Source: Pontiellaceae bacterium (GTDB taxonomy: Bacteria; Verrucomicrobiota; Kiritimatiellia; Kiritimatiellales; Pontiellaceae). Taken from it: a DNA stretch of 10,723 bases. The DNA lies in NCBI GenBank assembly GCA_016937035.1, contig JAFGWS010000026.1, forward strand, positions 1 through 10,723. Direction: 5' to 3'. The notes under the pieces were generated by a model. That model saw nothing but the letters and a program-made list of their open reading frames with translations. It ran no database searches and had not been told where the DNA came from. Below, piece after piece: positions 1 to 7,549 of this stretch (position 1 is the stretch's first letter; each line of letters starts with the position of its first letter). Made by a program: the position numbers and the translations under genes.

Positions 1-40
1 CGCTGACTTTCGTCAACTGCACATATTTGACAAAATGCAA

Positions 41-1288
41 TCAAACAGCCTCAAGCAGAAAGACCTTATCCTGTCGGCGGGCCTTTTTGGGGAGGGCGAA
101 GGTGACTTTATCGCCTTTAACCGCCCGCTCAGCGGGTTGTCCGTCAACGCGCAGGGTTTCGGCAATCGTCTGCACCGCGCCGGTGGTGGGGCCTTCGATC
201 AGGATTTCGCTGCCGGGCAGGAGTTCCTGCTGCCAGAGCATAAATTCAACCACGCCGATCTTACCGAAATAGTTGGAAACCACGCCGAGCTGAATCCGTT
301 TCTGCGTGGCCTGTGAATGGCCGGAAGCCGCCCACTCGCCCATTTTATTCCCGAGATAGTACCCGCCGTCCCAAAACCCGCGATTAAACACTTCGGCCAG
401 TCCGGCCTCGAGCGGATCAAAATCTTCCGGGCGATAGGTTCCCGCCTCGACGGCATCCAGTGCCGTGCGGTACGCATGCGTGACGGTACGCACATACTGC
501 GCGGTGCGGGCGCGCCCTTCGAGTTTGAAAACCGTAACGCCCGCCGCCGCGAGTCGATCGAGATGCTGAATGGTGCACAAATCTTTCGGCGACATTATAT
601 AGCGGTTTTGCACCTCCAGTTCATCGCCCGTCTCAACATCGATCAGCCGATACGCCCGCCGACAGTTCTGGAAACAGGCTCCGCGATTGGCCGACTGATT
701 ATAACAGCCCAAGCTCATATAGCATTTGCCGGAAACCGCAACGCAGAGCGCGCCGTGTGCAAACAACTCGATCTGCACCAACTCGCCCCCGGGCCCCCGA
801 ATTTCCTCGTCGCGAATCGCTGCAGCAATCACCTCGATCTGTTCCATCGTGAGTTCGCGCGCGAGCACCATGACATCGGCATAACGCGCATAAAAACGGA
901 CAGTACCCACATTCGCCACATTCGCCTGCACCGAAATATGCACCTCCAGCTCCATTGAGCGCGCGCACTCGATCACCGCAATATCCGATGCAATGACGGC
1001 ATCCACGCCCGCGGCCTTGGCGGCAGCACAGATTTCAGAAATGGCGTCGAGCTCCTCGTCGTAGACAATCACGTTGAGCGCAAGATAAGCCTTCACGCCG
1101 CACCAGCGGCAGATCCGCACAATCCGTCGCAGATCGCCCAAGTGAAACGGACTCGCTGCGCGCGAGCGCATGTTGAGTTTATCGACTCCGAAGTAAACCG
1201 AGTCCGCCCCTGCGCGGATCGCTGCGGTCAACGCCTCATACGACCCCGCCGGCGCCATCAATTCAAATCTGGATATTCTGTTTTTCAT
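41..1288 (-). CDS. Peptidase U32 family protein (TrhP/YegQ-like Fe-S protein)
   Basis: This 415-residue protein belongs to the U32 family. Characterised bacterial members (TrhP/YegQ, RlhA, UbiU/V) carry a [4Fe-4S] cluster and take part in hydroxylation of tRNA, rRNA or quinone precursors rather than proteolysis. The N-terminus has the usual family opening (ELMAPAGSYEAL, residues 9-20) followed by a TIM-barrel-like region. Residues 174-192 match the U32 signature E-x-F-x2-G-[SA]-[LIVM]-C-x4-G-x-C-x-[LIVM]-S completely. Likely cluster ligands are Cys182, Cys189, Cys205 and Cys209. The length and C-terminal beta-rich part resemble the TrhP branch more than the shorter UbiU/UbiV branch, so tRNA U34 hydroxylation is the best guess, but the substrate is inferred. 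The ATG at 1288 starts 15 nt after the stop of the VOC gene. No clear Shine-Dalgarno precedes it, which suggests translational coupling. The stop is TGA at 41-43. Confidence 0.88.
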   Translation of the reverse strand: MKNRISRFELMAPAGSYEALTAAIRAGADSVYFGVDKLNMRSRAASPFHLGDLRRIVRICRWCGVKAYLALNVIVYDEELDAISEICAAAKAAGVDAVIASDIAVIECARSMELEVHISVQANVANVGTVRFYARYADVMVLARELTMEQIEVIAAAIRDEEIRGPGGELVQIELFAHGALCVAVSGKCYMSLGCYNQSANRGACFQNCRRAYRLIDVETGDELEVQNRYIMSPKDLCTIQHLDRLAAAGVTVFKLEGRARTAQYVRTVTHAYRTALDAVEAGTYRPEDFDPLEAGLAEVFNRGFWDGGYYLGNKMGEWAASGHSQATQKRIQLGVVSNYFGKIGVVEFMLWQQELLPGSEILIEGPTTGAVQTIAETLRVDGQPAERAVKGDKVTFALPKKARRQDKVFLLEAV

Positions 1289-1303
1289 AAGGATCAGACG
1301 AAC

Positions 1304-1681
1304 TCAGTGCCCGTAACAGGGTGCCACCCCGACATCAGACCAGATAGCGAACTCATTCCCGCTGGGTTCAAGAAACTGGAATCGACGTCCGCCGGGAAAA
1401 CTAAAAATGGGCTTCACCACATTTCCGCCAGCCTGCTCAACCCGAGCAAGAGTCTCTTCCAAATCATTGCTGAAAAGTGCAACCAGCGCCCCGCCGGTTG
1501 CGGGAGTCGATTTGAGATCCGACTTGAAGAACCCCATCATGATCCCTCCATTTGGACAATCCATATATCCGGGACCGTAATCGGTAAAAGACCACCCGAA
1601 CGCCTTTTCAAAAAACGATTTCGTTGCCTCCATATCCGATGCCGAAAACTCCACATAATCTATCTTTTCATGTCGATTCAT
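1304..1681 (-). CDS. VOC family (glyoxalase/bleomycin-resistance fold) protein
   Basis: This is a small 125-residue protein of the vicinal oxygen chelate superfamily. It opens with a beta-strand typical of the family (KIDYVEFSASDMEATKSFFE), followed by a helix and FGWSF/YGP elements. It ends with the characteristic GRRFQFLEPSGNEFAIWS strand pair containing the C-terminal Glu/Asn metal-site region. Single-module VOC proteins of this size usually act as homodimers, and the substrate cannot be told from sequence. A TTG 18 nt upstream could extend the frame, but I chose the ATG at 1681 because an AGGAG box lies 7 nt before it and the product then begins at the conserved strand. The gene follows the enolase terminator and precedes the U32 gene by 15 nt, so the two probably share a transcript. 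A functional link between them is only inferred. Confidence 0.85.
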   Translation of the reverse strand: MNRHEKIDYVEFSASDMEATKSFFEKAFGWSFTDYGPGYMDCPNGGIMMGFFKSDLKSTPATGGALVALFSNDLEETLARVEQAGGNVVKPIFSFPGGRRFQFLEPSGNEFAIWSDVGVAPCYGH

Positions 1682-1688
1682 CTCAATT

Positions 1689-1693
1689 CTCCT
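1689..1693 (-). promoter_or_regulatory. Ribosome binding site deciding the VOC gene start
   Basis: On the minus strand AGGAG sits 7 nt before the ATG at 1681. It lies inside the alternative longer reading frame that would begin at a TTG at 1699, so it supports the shorter product. Confidence 0.7.
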
Positions 1694-1800
1694 TACCAAA
1701 TTCTTACCTCTGCATAACCCTGCAAAAGAGAGTACGGATAACCCCCGCCCATGGCCATAACATTTATTCCCGGAACGCGTGCGCAGAATTCAGATCCAAC

Positions 1801-1830
1801 AAAAAAAGCGACCCGCAGGTCGCCTTTTTT
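1801..1830 (-). terminator. Rho-independent terminator after enolase
   Basis: A perfect 6-bp stem (GCGACC at 1808-1813, GGTCGC at 1818-1823) encloses a 4-nt loop. On the minus strand it is preceded by an A-run and followed by seven T residues (1801-1807). It lies about 20 nt beyond the enolase stop and separates eno from the VOC/U32 pair. The A and T tracts on both sides mean it could also work in the plus direction, but no plus-strand gene ends there. Confidence 0.88.
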
Positions 1831-1851
1831 GAACTAACGAAGGTGCGTTAA

Positions 1852-3150
<1,299 letters not shown>

Positions 3151-3181
3151 TTAAACTACTACTGTGTAAAAATGAGGCGCG

Positions 3182-3210
3182 AATATAGAGCGACGCGCAC
3201 GCGAAGGCAA
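3182..3210 (-). promoter_or_regulatory. Sigma70-like promoter for eno
   Basis: On the minus strand TTGCCT (3205-3210) and TATATT (3182-3187) are separated by exactly 17 nt. The predicted start of transcription is near 3175, giving a leader of about 45 nt that includes an 8-bp GTTTAAAC palindrome and the AGGAG site. The element fits between the stop of the phosphate transporter gene (3237) and eno. It is a visual match to the consensus only. Confidence 0.6.
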
Positions 3211-3236
3211 GGAATCCTTTAATTGGGAGTCCGTTA

Positions 3237-4898
3237 TTAAAGTTCCTCTTTATCATCCATTTCGGCTTCAGCAGAAGTAAGGAGATGCTCCTTCATACGC
3301 CGATAACCGCTGAGAATGTCGGGGTATACGGTACAAATGAGTGGATCTAAGGGGTTTCCCGAGAGTTTCGCCAGATGTCGGGAGCGCATTTGACGGAACT
3401 GGTGCGTAATGGCTTCTCCGCGGGATCGGGCCGCTACAATAATACCCGGCTTATCGTCGCAAAATGCATTAAATATGAACTTGTAATACTCGTAAACAGA
3501 GTCGTGCAAATCAAGAATGTCCCTCACTTCTTCCTCATCCAATGTTATCTTGGCATTTTCAAGACGAAGTAATAGTTTCAAAATCACAACGATATAATCA
3601 CTCGCCGACTCGTATTCGTCGGCCCTTTTGATCTGTTCCTGCGATTCCTTTGCGATTTTTGAGATCAGTTCCTGAGAGAGCAGCGCAGTCAGGAAAACCA
3701 CAAGCTCCTGCTGCATCCTGTCCAGATACTCTTCCTGATTGAACAGGGTTTCAATTTTTTCTTTTCTGTTCTCCGTCGTACCGGAAACGATCTCCTTGAG
3801 GGTGTTCATCATTGAGCCGACCACTTCGCCCATGCGAATCACCTCACGGCGGGATTGCTCAATAGCAATAACAGGCGTCTCGACCAAACGCTTATCTAGT
3901 TTGATAAGGGCCCGTGCCTTGCTGGGCTCTTTATCCACAAATGCATATTCCAAAAATCGTTTTAAATACTGAATGAACGGGATGAATACAAGGACCAGCA
4001 AGACGTTGAAAATGGTGTGCGAAAGGGCGATTCGGGTTGCGATATCTGCATTAGGATGGATGATTACGCCCAGTAGTTTTAAATACATGAAGAAAAGGGG
4101 AACGGTCAGGACAACAGCGATAATTTTGATTGCAATATGGGCATAAGCGACCCTGCGTGCCTGGATTGAAGTGCCAATTGACGCTAAAAATGCGGTAATG
4201 GTTGTGCCTATATTCTGGCCAAGAACAAGGGCCACCGAGGTGTCGAAATCAATTACCCCCGCACGCGCCAACGTGATCGTTATTGCGATGGTTGCAGAAG
4301 AAGACTGAACAGCCCCGGTTACAAAAGCACCTACCAGAACACATTTGATTACACCCCAATATGAATCCGGCGAAAAAATAGAAAAGAGGTTTTTGAATCC
4401 CTCATGGTCCCGAATCGGAGCAACCCCATGTTCCATGAGAAACAGCCCGAAAAAAACCAGCCCCAATCCCATGATCAACATGGCAATAAACCGGTTGCGT
4501 TCATTCCGGCTGAAAAGGTAGAAAAAACCGGATATGGCGGTTATTATGAGGCCGTACTTCGTAATTTTAACCGCCACAATCCACGCGGTAACCGTCGTAC
4601 CGATGTCTGCGCCAAGAATGACGCCGATTGATTGTTGAAGGGTCATAATGCCCGCATTGACGAGCCCGATTAACATTACGGTTGTAACAGAACTTGATTG
4701 AATGATCGTTGTGACAACCAATCCCGTTCCGCACGCTGCAAAACGATTATCCGTAACCACCGCGATCATCTTGCGCATTTTATCGCCTGCCACGGCCTGA
4801 ATTCCATCAGACAGATATTTCATTCCGAGAAGGAATAGACAGAGCCCGCCTAGAGCATTTGAGATCATCTCGACAATCAGTTCGGTTGTTATTTCCAT
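3237..4898 (-). CDS. Na+/phosphate cotransporter with C-terminal PhoU-like domain
   Basis: This 553-residue integral membrane protein belongs to the Na/Pi cotransporter family (NptA/YjbB, PF02690 type) and should bring inorganic phosphate across the inner membrane with Na+. The transporter half (about residues 10-315) has the inverted-repeat hallmarks. QSSS motifs are at 67-70 and 198-201, each followed by a GxxIGTT element (GADIGTT 96-102, GQNIGTT 227-233), with several hydrophobic helices between. The cytoplasmic half (about 335-550) is helical and PhoU-like, as in many bacterial members, and may regulate transport. The ATG at 4898 is preceded by an AAAGGTG site. The gene runs divergently from the PPi-phosphofructokinase across a 421-bp gap and ends 27 nt before the eno promoter. 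No convincing terminator was seen between them, so some readthrough into eno is possible. Some relatives export rather than import phosphate, and direction cannot be read from sequence. Confidence 0.93.
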   Translation of the reverse strand: MEITTELIVEMISNALGGLCLFLLGMKYLSDGIQAVAGDKMRKMIAVVTDNRFAACGTGLVVTTIIQSSSVTTVMLIGLVNAGIMTLQQSIGVILGADIGTTVTAWIVAVKITKYGLIITAISGFFYLFSRNERNRFIAMLIMGLGLVFFGLFLMEHGVAPIRDHEGFKNLFSIFSPDSYWGVIKCVLVGAFVTGAVQSSSATIAITITLARAGVIDFDTSVALVLGQNIGTTITAFLASIGTSIQARRVAYAHIAIKIIAVVLTVPLFFMYLKLLGVIIHPNADIATRIALSHTIFNVLLVLVFIPFIQYLKRFLEYAFVDKEPSKARALIKLDKRLVETPVIAIEQSRREVIRMGEVVGSMMNTLKEIVSGTTENRKEKIETLFNQEEYLDRMQQELVVFLTALLSQELISKIAKESQEQIKRADEYESASDYIVVILKLLLRLENAKITLDEEEVRDILDLHDSVYEYYKFIFNAFCDDKPGIIVAARSRGEAITHQFRQMRSRHLAKLSGNPLDPLICTVYPDILSGYRRMKEHLLTSAEAEMDDKEEL

Positions 4899-5121
4899 AC
4901 TATGAACACCTTTTCATTTGGAATACTATCTGTAATTACCCCCAGCCGAGGCTGATTCGCATTCGTTCATCTATCAAATTGTTTCCCTATGGATCGAACC
5001 CTTCGGGGTGAAAAGAAACCGCGTTGATTCAGAAAAGCACCCTGTCAAAAGAACCTTGCATCTGATCGCCAATCTTCGACGCCAACCCACAATCTGACTT
5101 CGATAAAAAACAGCAGGCGGA

Positions 5122-5150
5122 TTGTTAGCATTGTGTTAGCAAATTGCTAG
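5122..5150. promoter_or_regulatory. Candidate operator: GTTAGCA direct repeats with an overlapping inverted repeat
   Basis: GTTAGCA occurs at 5124-5130 and again at 5135-5141, start to start 11 bp, which is one helical turn. The second copy forms an inverted repeat with TTGCTA (TAGCAA-A-TTGCTA, 5137-5149). The spacing and symmetry suggest a protein-binding site between the two divergent genes, but no regulator can be named. Confidence 0.35.
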
Positions 5151-5250
5151 GCAAAAGGACAACGGATCACCGCATTATTATTTCCGCACCGACCGACGAA
5201 ACCCGTGATACCCAAAGCGGAGTTAAGCGCAATATTCCGGCGTTTCCCGC

Positions 5251-5278
5251 TTGCGTTTTGCGCCCGGGCTCCCATTAT
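5251..5278 (+). promoter_or_regulatory. Weak promoter candidate for PPi-phosphofructokinase
   Basis: TTGCGT (5251-5256) and CATTAT (5273-5278) are 16 nt apart, about 40 nt before the ATG at 5320. Each hexamer matches consensus only partly (3/6 and 4/6). If real, transcription starts downstream of the alternative upstream ATG at 5251, so that ATG could not be used. Confidence 0.25.
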
Positions 5279-5308
5279 CTGCCCTTCATTTCCAACCCCT
5301 TAAACCGA

Positions 5309-5313
5309 AAGGA
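5309..5313 (+). promoter_or_regulatory. Ribosome binding site deciding the phosphofructokinase start
   Basis: AAGGA lies 6 nt before the ATG at 5320. It selects this ATG over the in-frame ATG at 5251, which would add 23 residues unlike the family N-terminus. Confidence 0.75.
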
Positions 5314-5319
5314 AGTATA

Positions 5320-6546
5320 ATGGCTGTAAAGAAAGTGGCTCTGCTCACCGCCGGCGGTCTGGCTCCGTGCCTCTCCACCGCAGTCGGTCGACTCATCGAG
5401 CGCTATACCGAAGTTTCACCGGAGACCGAAATCATTGCTTATGTCGGCGGCTACAAAGGTTTGCTGAAGGGCGAATCGATTGCCGTGACCGACGAAATCC
5501 GCAAAAATGCAGCGGTTCTCTATAAACACGGCGGAAGCCCGATCGGCAACAGCCGCGTTAAACTCACCAACGTAAAAGACTGCGAAAAACGCGGCCTCGT
5601 TAAGGAAGGCGAAAATCCGTTGGAAGTCGCGGCCAATCAGCTCGTCAAAGACGGCGTGGATGTGCTCCACACCATTGGCGGTGACGATACCAACACCACC
5701 GCCGCCGACCTCGCGGCCTATTTGGCCGAAAATGACTACAGTCTGATTGTGGTCGGCCTGCCGAAGACGATCGACAACGACGTCTTTCCGATCAAACAGA
5801 GCCTCGGCGCATGGACAGCCGCCGAAGAAGGTGCCAAATATTTCGCAAACGTCGTGGCTGAGCATAATGCCAATCCGCGCATGCTGATCATCCACGAAGT
5901 CATGGGCCGAAACTGCGGATGGCTTACCGCCTACACCGCCAAGGTGTATCATGAAAACCTGGAAGAACTCGATTTCCTTCCGCATATCGGCCTCTCGAAA
6001 GAACGTAAGGATGTTCACGCCGTCTTCATCCCCGAAATGAAAATCAATATTGCCGCTGAAGCGGAGCGCCTGAAAAAGGTGATGGATGAAGTCGACAACG
6101 TAAACATCTTCATCTCTGAAGGTGCCGGCGTGGAATCGATCATTAAAGAGATGGAAGCTGCCGGCGAAACCGTTCCGCGCGATGCCTTCGGCCACGTTAA
6201 GCTCGACGCTGTAAACCCCGGAGCCTGGTTCGGAAAACAATTTGCCAAGCTGCTGGAGGCCGAGAAGGTACTCATCCAGAAGTCCGGCTACTTTGCCCGC
6301 GCGGCTGCCTCTAACGAAGCAGATCTCAAGCTCATCAAGGAATGCTGCGACGTTGCCGTGGAATCCGCCATCGCAGGGATCGGCGGGGTTGTTGGGCACG
6401 ATGAAGATCAGAACGACGAACTGCGCGCCTGCGAATTTCCGCGGATCGCCGGGGGGAAACCGTTCGACATTGATGCACCTTGGTTTGGAGAACTCCTTGC
6501 CGACATCGGCCAGGAAAAAGGAGATAAGGTCGAGGTTCCTCACTAG
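5320..6546 (+). CDS. Pyrophosphate-dependent 6-phosphofructokinase
   Basis: This 408-residue enzyme of the phosphofructokinase superfamily should reversibly phosphorylate fructose 6-phosphate to fructose 1,6-bisphosphate in the cytoplasm. Pyrophosphate is the expected phosphoryl donor instead of ATP. The nucleotide-loop motif reads GGDDT (residues 120-124), and the catalytic motif reads PKTIDND (148-154). ATP enzymes have GGDGS and PGTIDND. The second Asp and the Lys at these positions are the accepted marks of PPi use. The fructose 6-phosphate motif MGRNCG is at 195-200 and an IPE element at 237-239. The start opens KKVALLTAGGLAPC, the usual phosphate-binding strand-loop. Length fits the roughly 400-residue bacterial PPi-PFK branch. 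The reaction runs both ways, so one enzyme can serve glycolysis and gluconeogenesis. It is followed by a strong hairpin. Donor specificity is inferred from motifs. Confidence 0.93.
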   Translation: MAVKKVALLTAGGLAPCLSTAVGRLIERYTEVSPETEIIAYVGGYKGLLKGESIAVTDEIRKNAAVLYKHGGSPIGNSRVKLTNVKDCEKRGLVKEGENPLEVAANQLVKDGVDVLHTIGGDDTNTTAADLAAYLAENDYSLIVVGLPKTIDNDVFPIKQSLGAWTAAEEGAKYFANVVAEHNANPRMLIIHEVMGRNCGWLTAYTAKVYHENLEELDFLPHIGLSKERKDVHAVFIPEMKINIAAEAERLKKVMDEVDNVNIFISEGAGVESIIKEMEAAGETVPRDAFGHVKLDAVNPGAWFGKQFAKLLEAEKVLIQKSGYFARAAASNEADLKLIKECCDVAVESAIAGIGGVVGHDEDQNDELRACEFPRIAGGKPFDIDAPWFGELLADIGQEKGDKVEVPH

Positions 6547-6547
6547 A

Positions 6548-6561
6548 CAATTGATCAATTG
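6548..6561. repeat. Perfect 14-bp palindrome CAATTGATCAATTG
   Basis: This perfect palindrome begins two bases after the phosphofructokinase stop codon and shares its last G with the first base of the following GC-rich hairpin. It could be part of the transcript 3'-end structure or a protein-binding site. Its role is unknown. Confidence 0.5.
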
Positions 6562-6583
6562 ACCGCCCCGCATCGGGGCGGTC
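6561..6583 (+). terminator. GC-rich hairpin after phosphofructokinase
   Basis: A perfect 10-bp stem (GACCGCCCCG at 6561-6570, CGGGGCGGTC at 6574-6583) encloses a 3-nt loop. There is no proper T-run behind it (GTTAACCC), so it may act as a weak terminator or a 3'-end stabiliser that allows some readthrough into the lipoprotein gene 23 nt further on. Confidence 0.55.
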
Positions 6584-6606
6584 GTTAACCCACAGGGGAT
6601 CTAAAC

Positions 6607-6789
6607 ATGAAAACGACCATCATGCTGCTTGGTACACTCAGCCTTCTACTGACGGGATGCGTCAGCCGAACGATCAGCTCCGATCCATCAATCTCCGACA
6701 TCAACAGCGGGATCGGGTACAACTCGGACGACAAAGTTGTTAAGAAGGATCTCGTCTGGATCTGGGAACCCGGCTTCTGGAAAAAGTGA
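6607..6789 (+). CDS. Small lipoprotein of unknown function
   Basis: This is a 60-residue precursor. Residues 1-17 form a lipoprotein signal peptide: Lys2, a hydrophobic core (IMLLGTLSLLL) and the lipobox LTGC with the lipidated cysteine at 18. The mature part is only 43 residues, rich in Ser, Ile and Asp, and then ends in a short aromatic and basic tail, LVWIWEPGFWKK, with three tryptophans in the last eleven residues. After export by Sec and processing by Lgt and LspA it should be anchored in a membrane facing the periplasm. I do not recognise the family. An AGGGGA sequence 7 nt before the ATG serves as ribosome binding site. The gene lies between phosphofructokinase and rubrerythrin, each separated by a hairpin, so it may be expressed alone or by readthrough from the phosphofructokinase gene. 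Confidence 0.75.
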   Translation: MKTTIMLLGTLSLLLTGCVSRTISSDPSISDINSGIGYNSDDKVVKKDLVWIWEPGFWKK

Positions 6790-6818
6790 TCGCGCAAACG
6801 CGATCACCGACTGTTTTT
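6786..6818 (+). terminator. Terminator overlapping the lipoprotein stop codon
   Basis: A perfect 9-bp stem (GTGATCGCG at 6786-6794, CGCGATCAC at 6799-6807) encloses a CAAA loop. The TGA stop is inside the left arm. A run of five T residues follows at 6814-6818, displaced six bases from the stem, so efficiency is uncertain. Confidence 0.65.
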
Positions 6819-6930
6819 AGATCGGGTCTAATGTTGCACCCTGGTTATCTTCCGGCTTTTGATTTCTAAAGATTTTTGTATGCTCTGGACGTTCGTTTTT
6901 TCAAAAACCGATTAAAACAAGGAGCATAAA

Positions 6931-7506
6931 ATGCCGAGTATCAAAGGAACCGAAACCGAAAAAAACCTGCTGAAATCCTTCGCAGGCGAATCGCAGGCGC
7001 GCATGCGCTACACCTATTTTTCAAGCGCAGCGAAAAAAGAGGGTCTTGTCCAAATTTCCGATATCTTTGCAGAAACGGCTGATCAGGAAAAGGAGCATGC
7101 CAAGCGCTTCTTTAAATTCCTCGAAGGCGGCGAAGTGGAAATTACCGCAACATTCCCCGCAGGCGTCATTGGAACCACTGCGGAAAACCTTGAAGCAGCC
7201 GCGAACGGCGAGCACGAAGAGTGGTCCGACATGTACCCGGCCTTCGCTGAAAAAGCGCGTGAAGAAGGTTTTTCCGCCATCGCGACCGTTTGGGAAAAAA
7301 TCAGCATTGCTGAGAAGCAGCACGAAAAGCGTTACCGGGATCTGCTGAACAACCTGAATGCAGGCAAGGTATTCAAAAAAGACGGGAAAGTGGTTTGGCG
7401 CTGCCGTAACTGCGGCTACATCCACGAAGCGGAAGAAGCGCCCAATATGTGCCCCGCATGTGCACACCCGCAGGCGCACTTTGAAGTGCTCGCGGAAAAC
7501 TGGTAA
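6931..7506 (+). CDS. rbr: Rubrerythrin
   Basis: This 191-residue classical rubrerythrin is a cytoplasmic non-haem diiron protein that reduces hydrogen peroxide with electrons from rubredoxin or NAD(P)H-linked partners, typically in anaerobes and microaerophiles. The N-terminal four-helix bundle (about residues 1-145) carries the ferritin-like ligands: Glu20 (GESQAR), Glu53-x-x-His56, the extra Glu94/Glu97 region (NGEHEEW) and Glu128-x-x-His131. The C-terminal rubredoxin-like domain (about 153-191) holds the FeS4 site with Cys158-x-x-Cys161 and Cys174-x-x-Cys177. All metal ligands are present and the domain order is the usual one. The ATG at 6931 is preceded by AAGGAG with 7 nt spacing. The gene looks monocistronic, since hairpins lie on both sides. 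I could not find a PerR-type operator or a clear sigma70 promoter in the 110 bases upstream. Confidence 0.97.
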   Translation: MPSIKGTETEKNLLKSFAGESQARMRYTYFSSAAKKEGLVQISDIFAETADQEKEHAKRFFKFLEGGEVEITATFPAGVIGTTAENLEAAANGEHEEWSDMYPAFAEKAREEGFSAIATVWEKISIAEKQHEKRYRDLLNNLNAGKVFKKDGKVVWRCRNCGYIHEAEEAPNMCPACAHPQAHFEVLAENW

Positions 7507-7516
7507 ACTGCAACTC

Positions 7517-7549
7517 GCGCCCGATCCGTTGATCGGGCGCAATTCTTTT
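7517..7549 (+). terminator. Rho-independent terminator after rubrerythrin
   Basis: A perfect 10-bp stem (GCGCCCGATC at 7517-7526, GATCGGGCGC at 7531-7540) with a CGTT loop is followed by AATTCTTTT. It lies 10 nt after the rubrerythrin stop and sits between two convergent genes. The T-rich side faces the plus direction, so it mainly serves rubrerythrin, although the hairpin also follows the stop of the minus-strand Lgt-family gene. Confidence 0.85.

Larger units (their letters stand above)
4899..5319. other. Divergent intergenic region between phosphate transporter and PPi-phosphofructokinase
   Basis: This 421-bp stretch shows no credible coding frame. It must hold the start signals of both divergent genes. 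The clearest structure is a cluster of GTTAGCA repeats around 5124-5149 (separate entry). A weak promoter match lies at 5251-5278 before the phosphofructokinase gene. A small CAGC/GCTG inverted repeat near 4933-4944 is too short to interpret. I found no convincing sigma70 promoter for the transporter gene and no clear Pho box. Confidence 0.6.

Noticed and set aside
4..15. TGAC/GTCA inverted repeat beyond the U32 stop as a terminator
   Set aside because: A 4-bp stem without a T-run is too weak, and the window ends immediately after it.
5042..5060. Possible Pho box (CTGTCAAAAG...) upstream of the phosphate transporter
   Set aside because: Only the first half-site resembles CTGTCAT, the second repeat does not match, and it lies on the plus strand about 145 bp from the gene start.
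5416..6573. Long open frame (385 codons) on the minus strand opposite phosphofructokinase
   Set aside because: It is an antisense shadow of the phosphofructokinase gene, with low-complexity Phe/Val/Asp-rich translation and no family resemblance.
6893..6915. AT-rich inverted element GTTTTTTCAAAAAC before rubrerythrin as an operator or terminator
   Set aside because: The loop would be only two bases and the arms are homopolymer runs, so chance is the simpler explanation. It does not resemble a PerR or Fur box.
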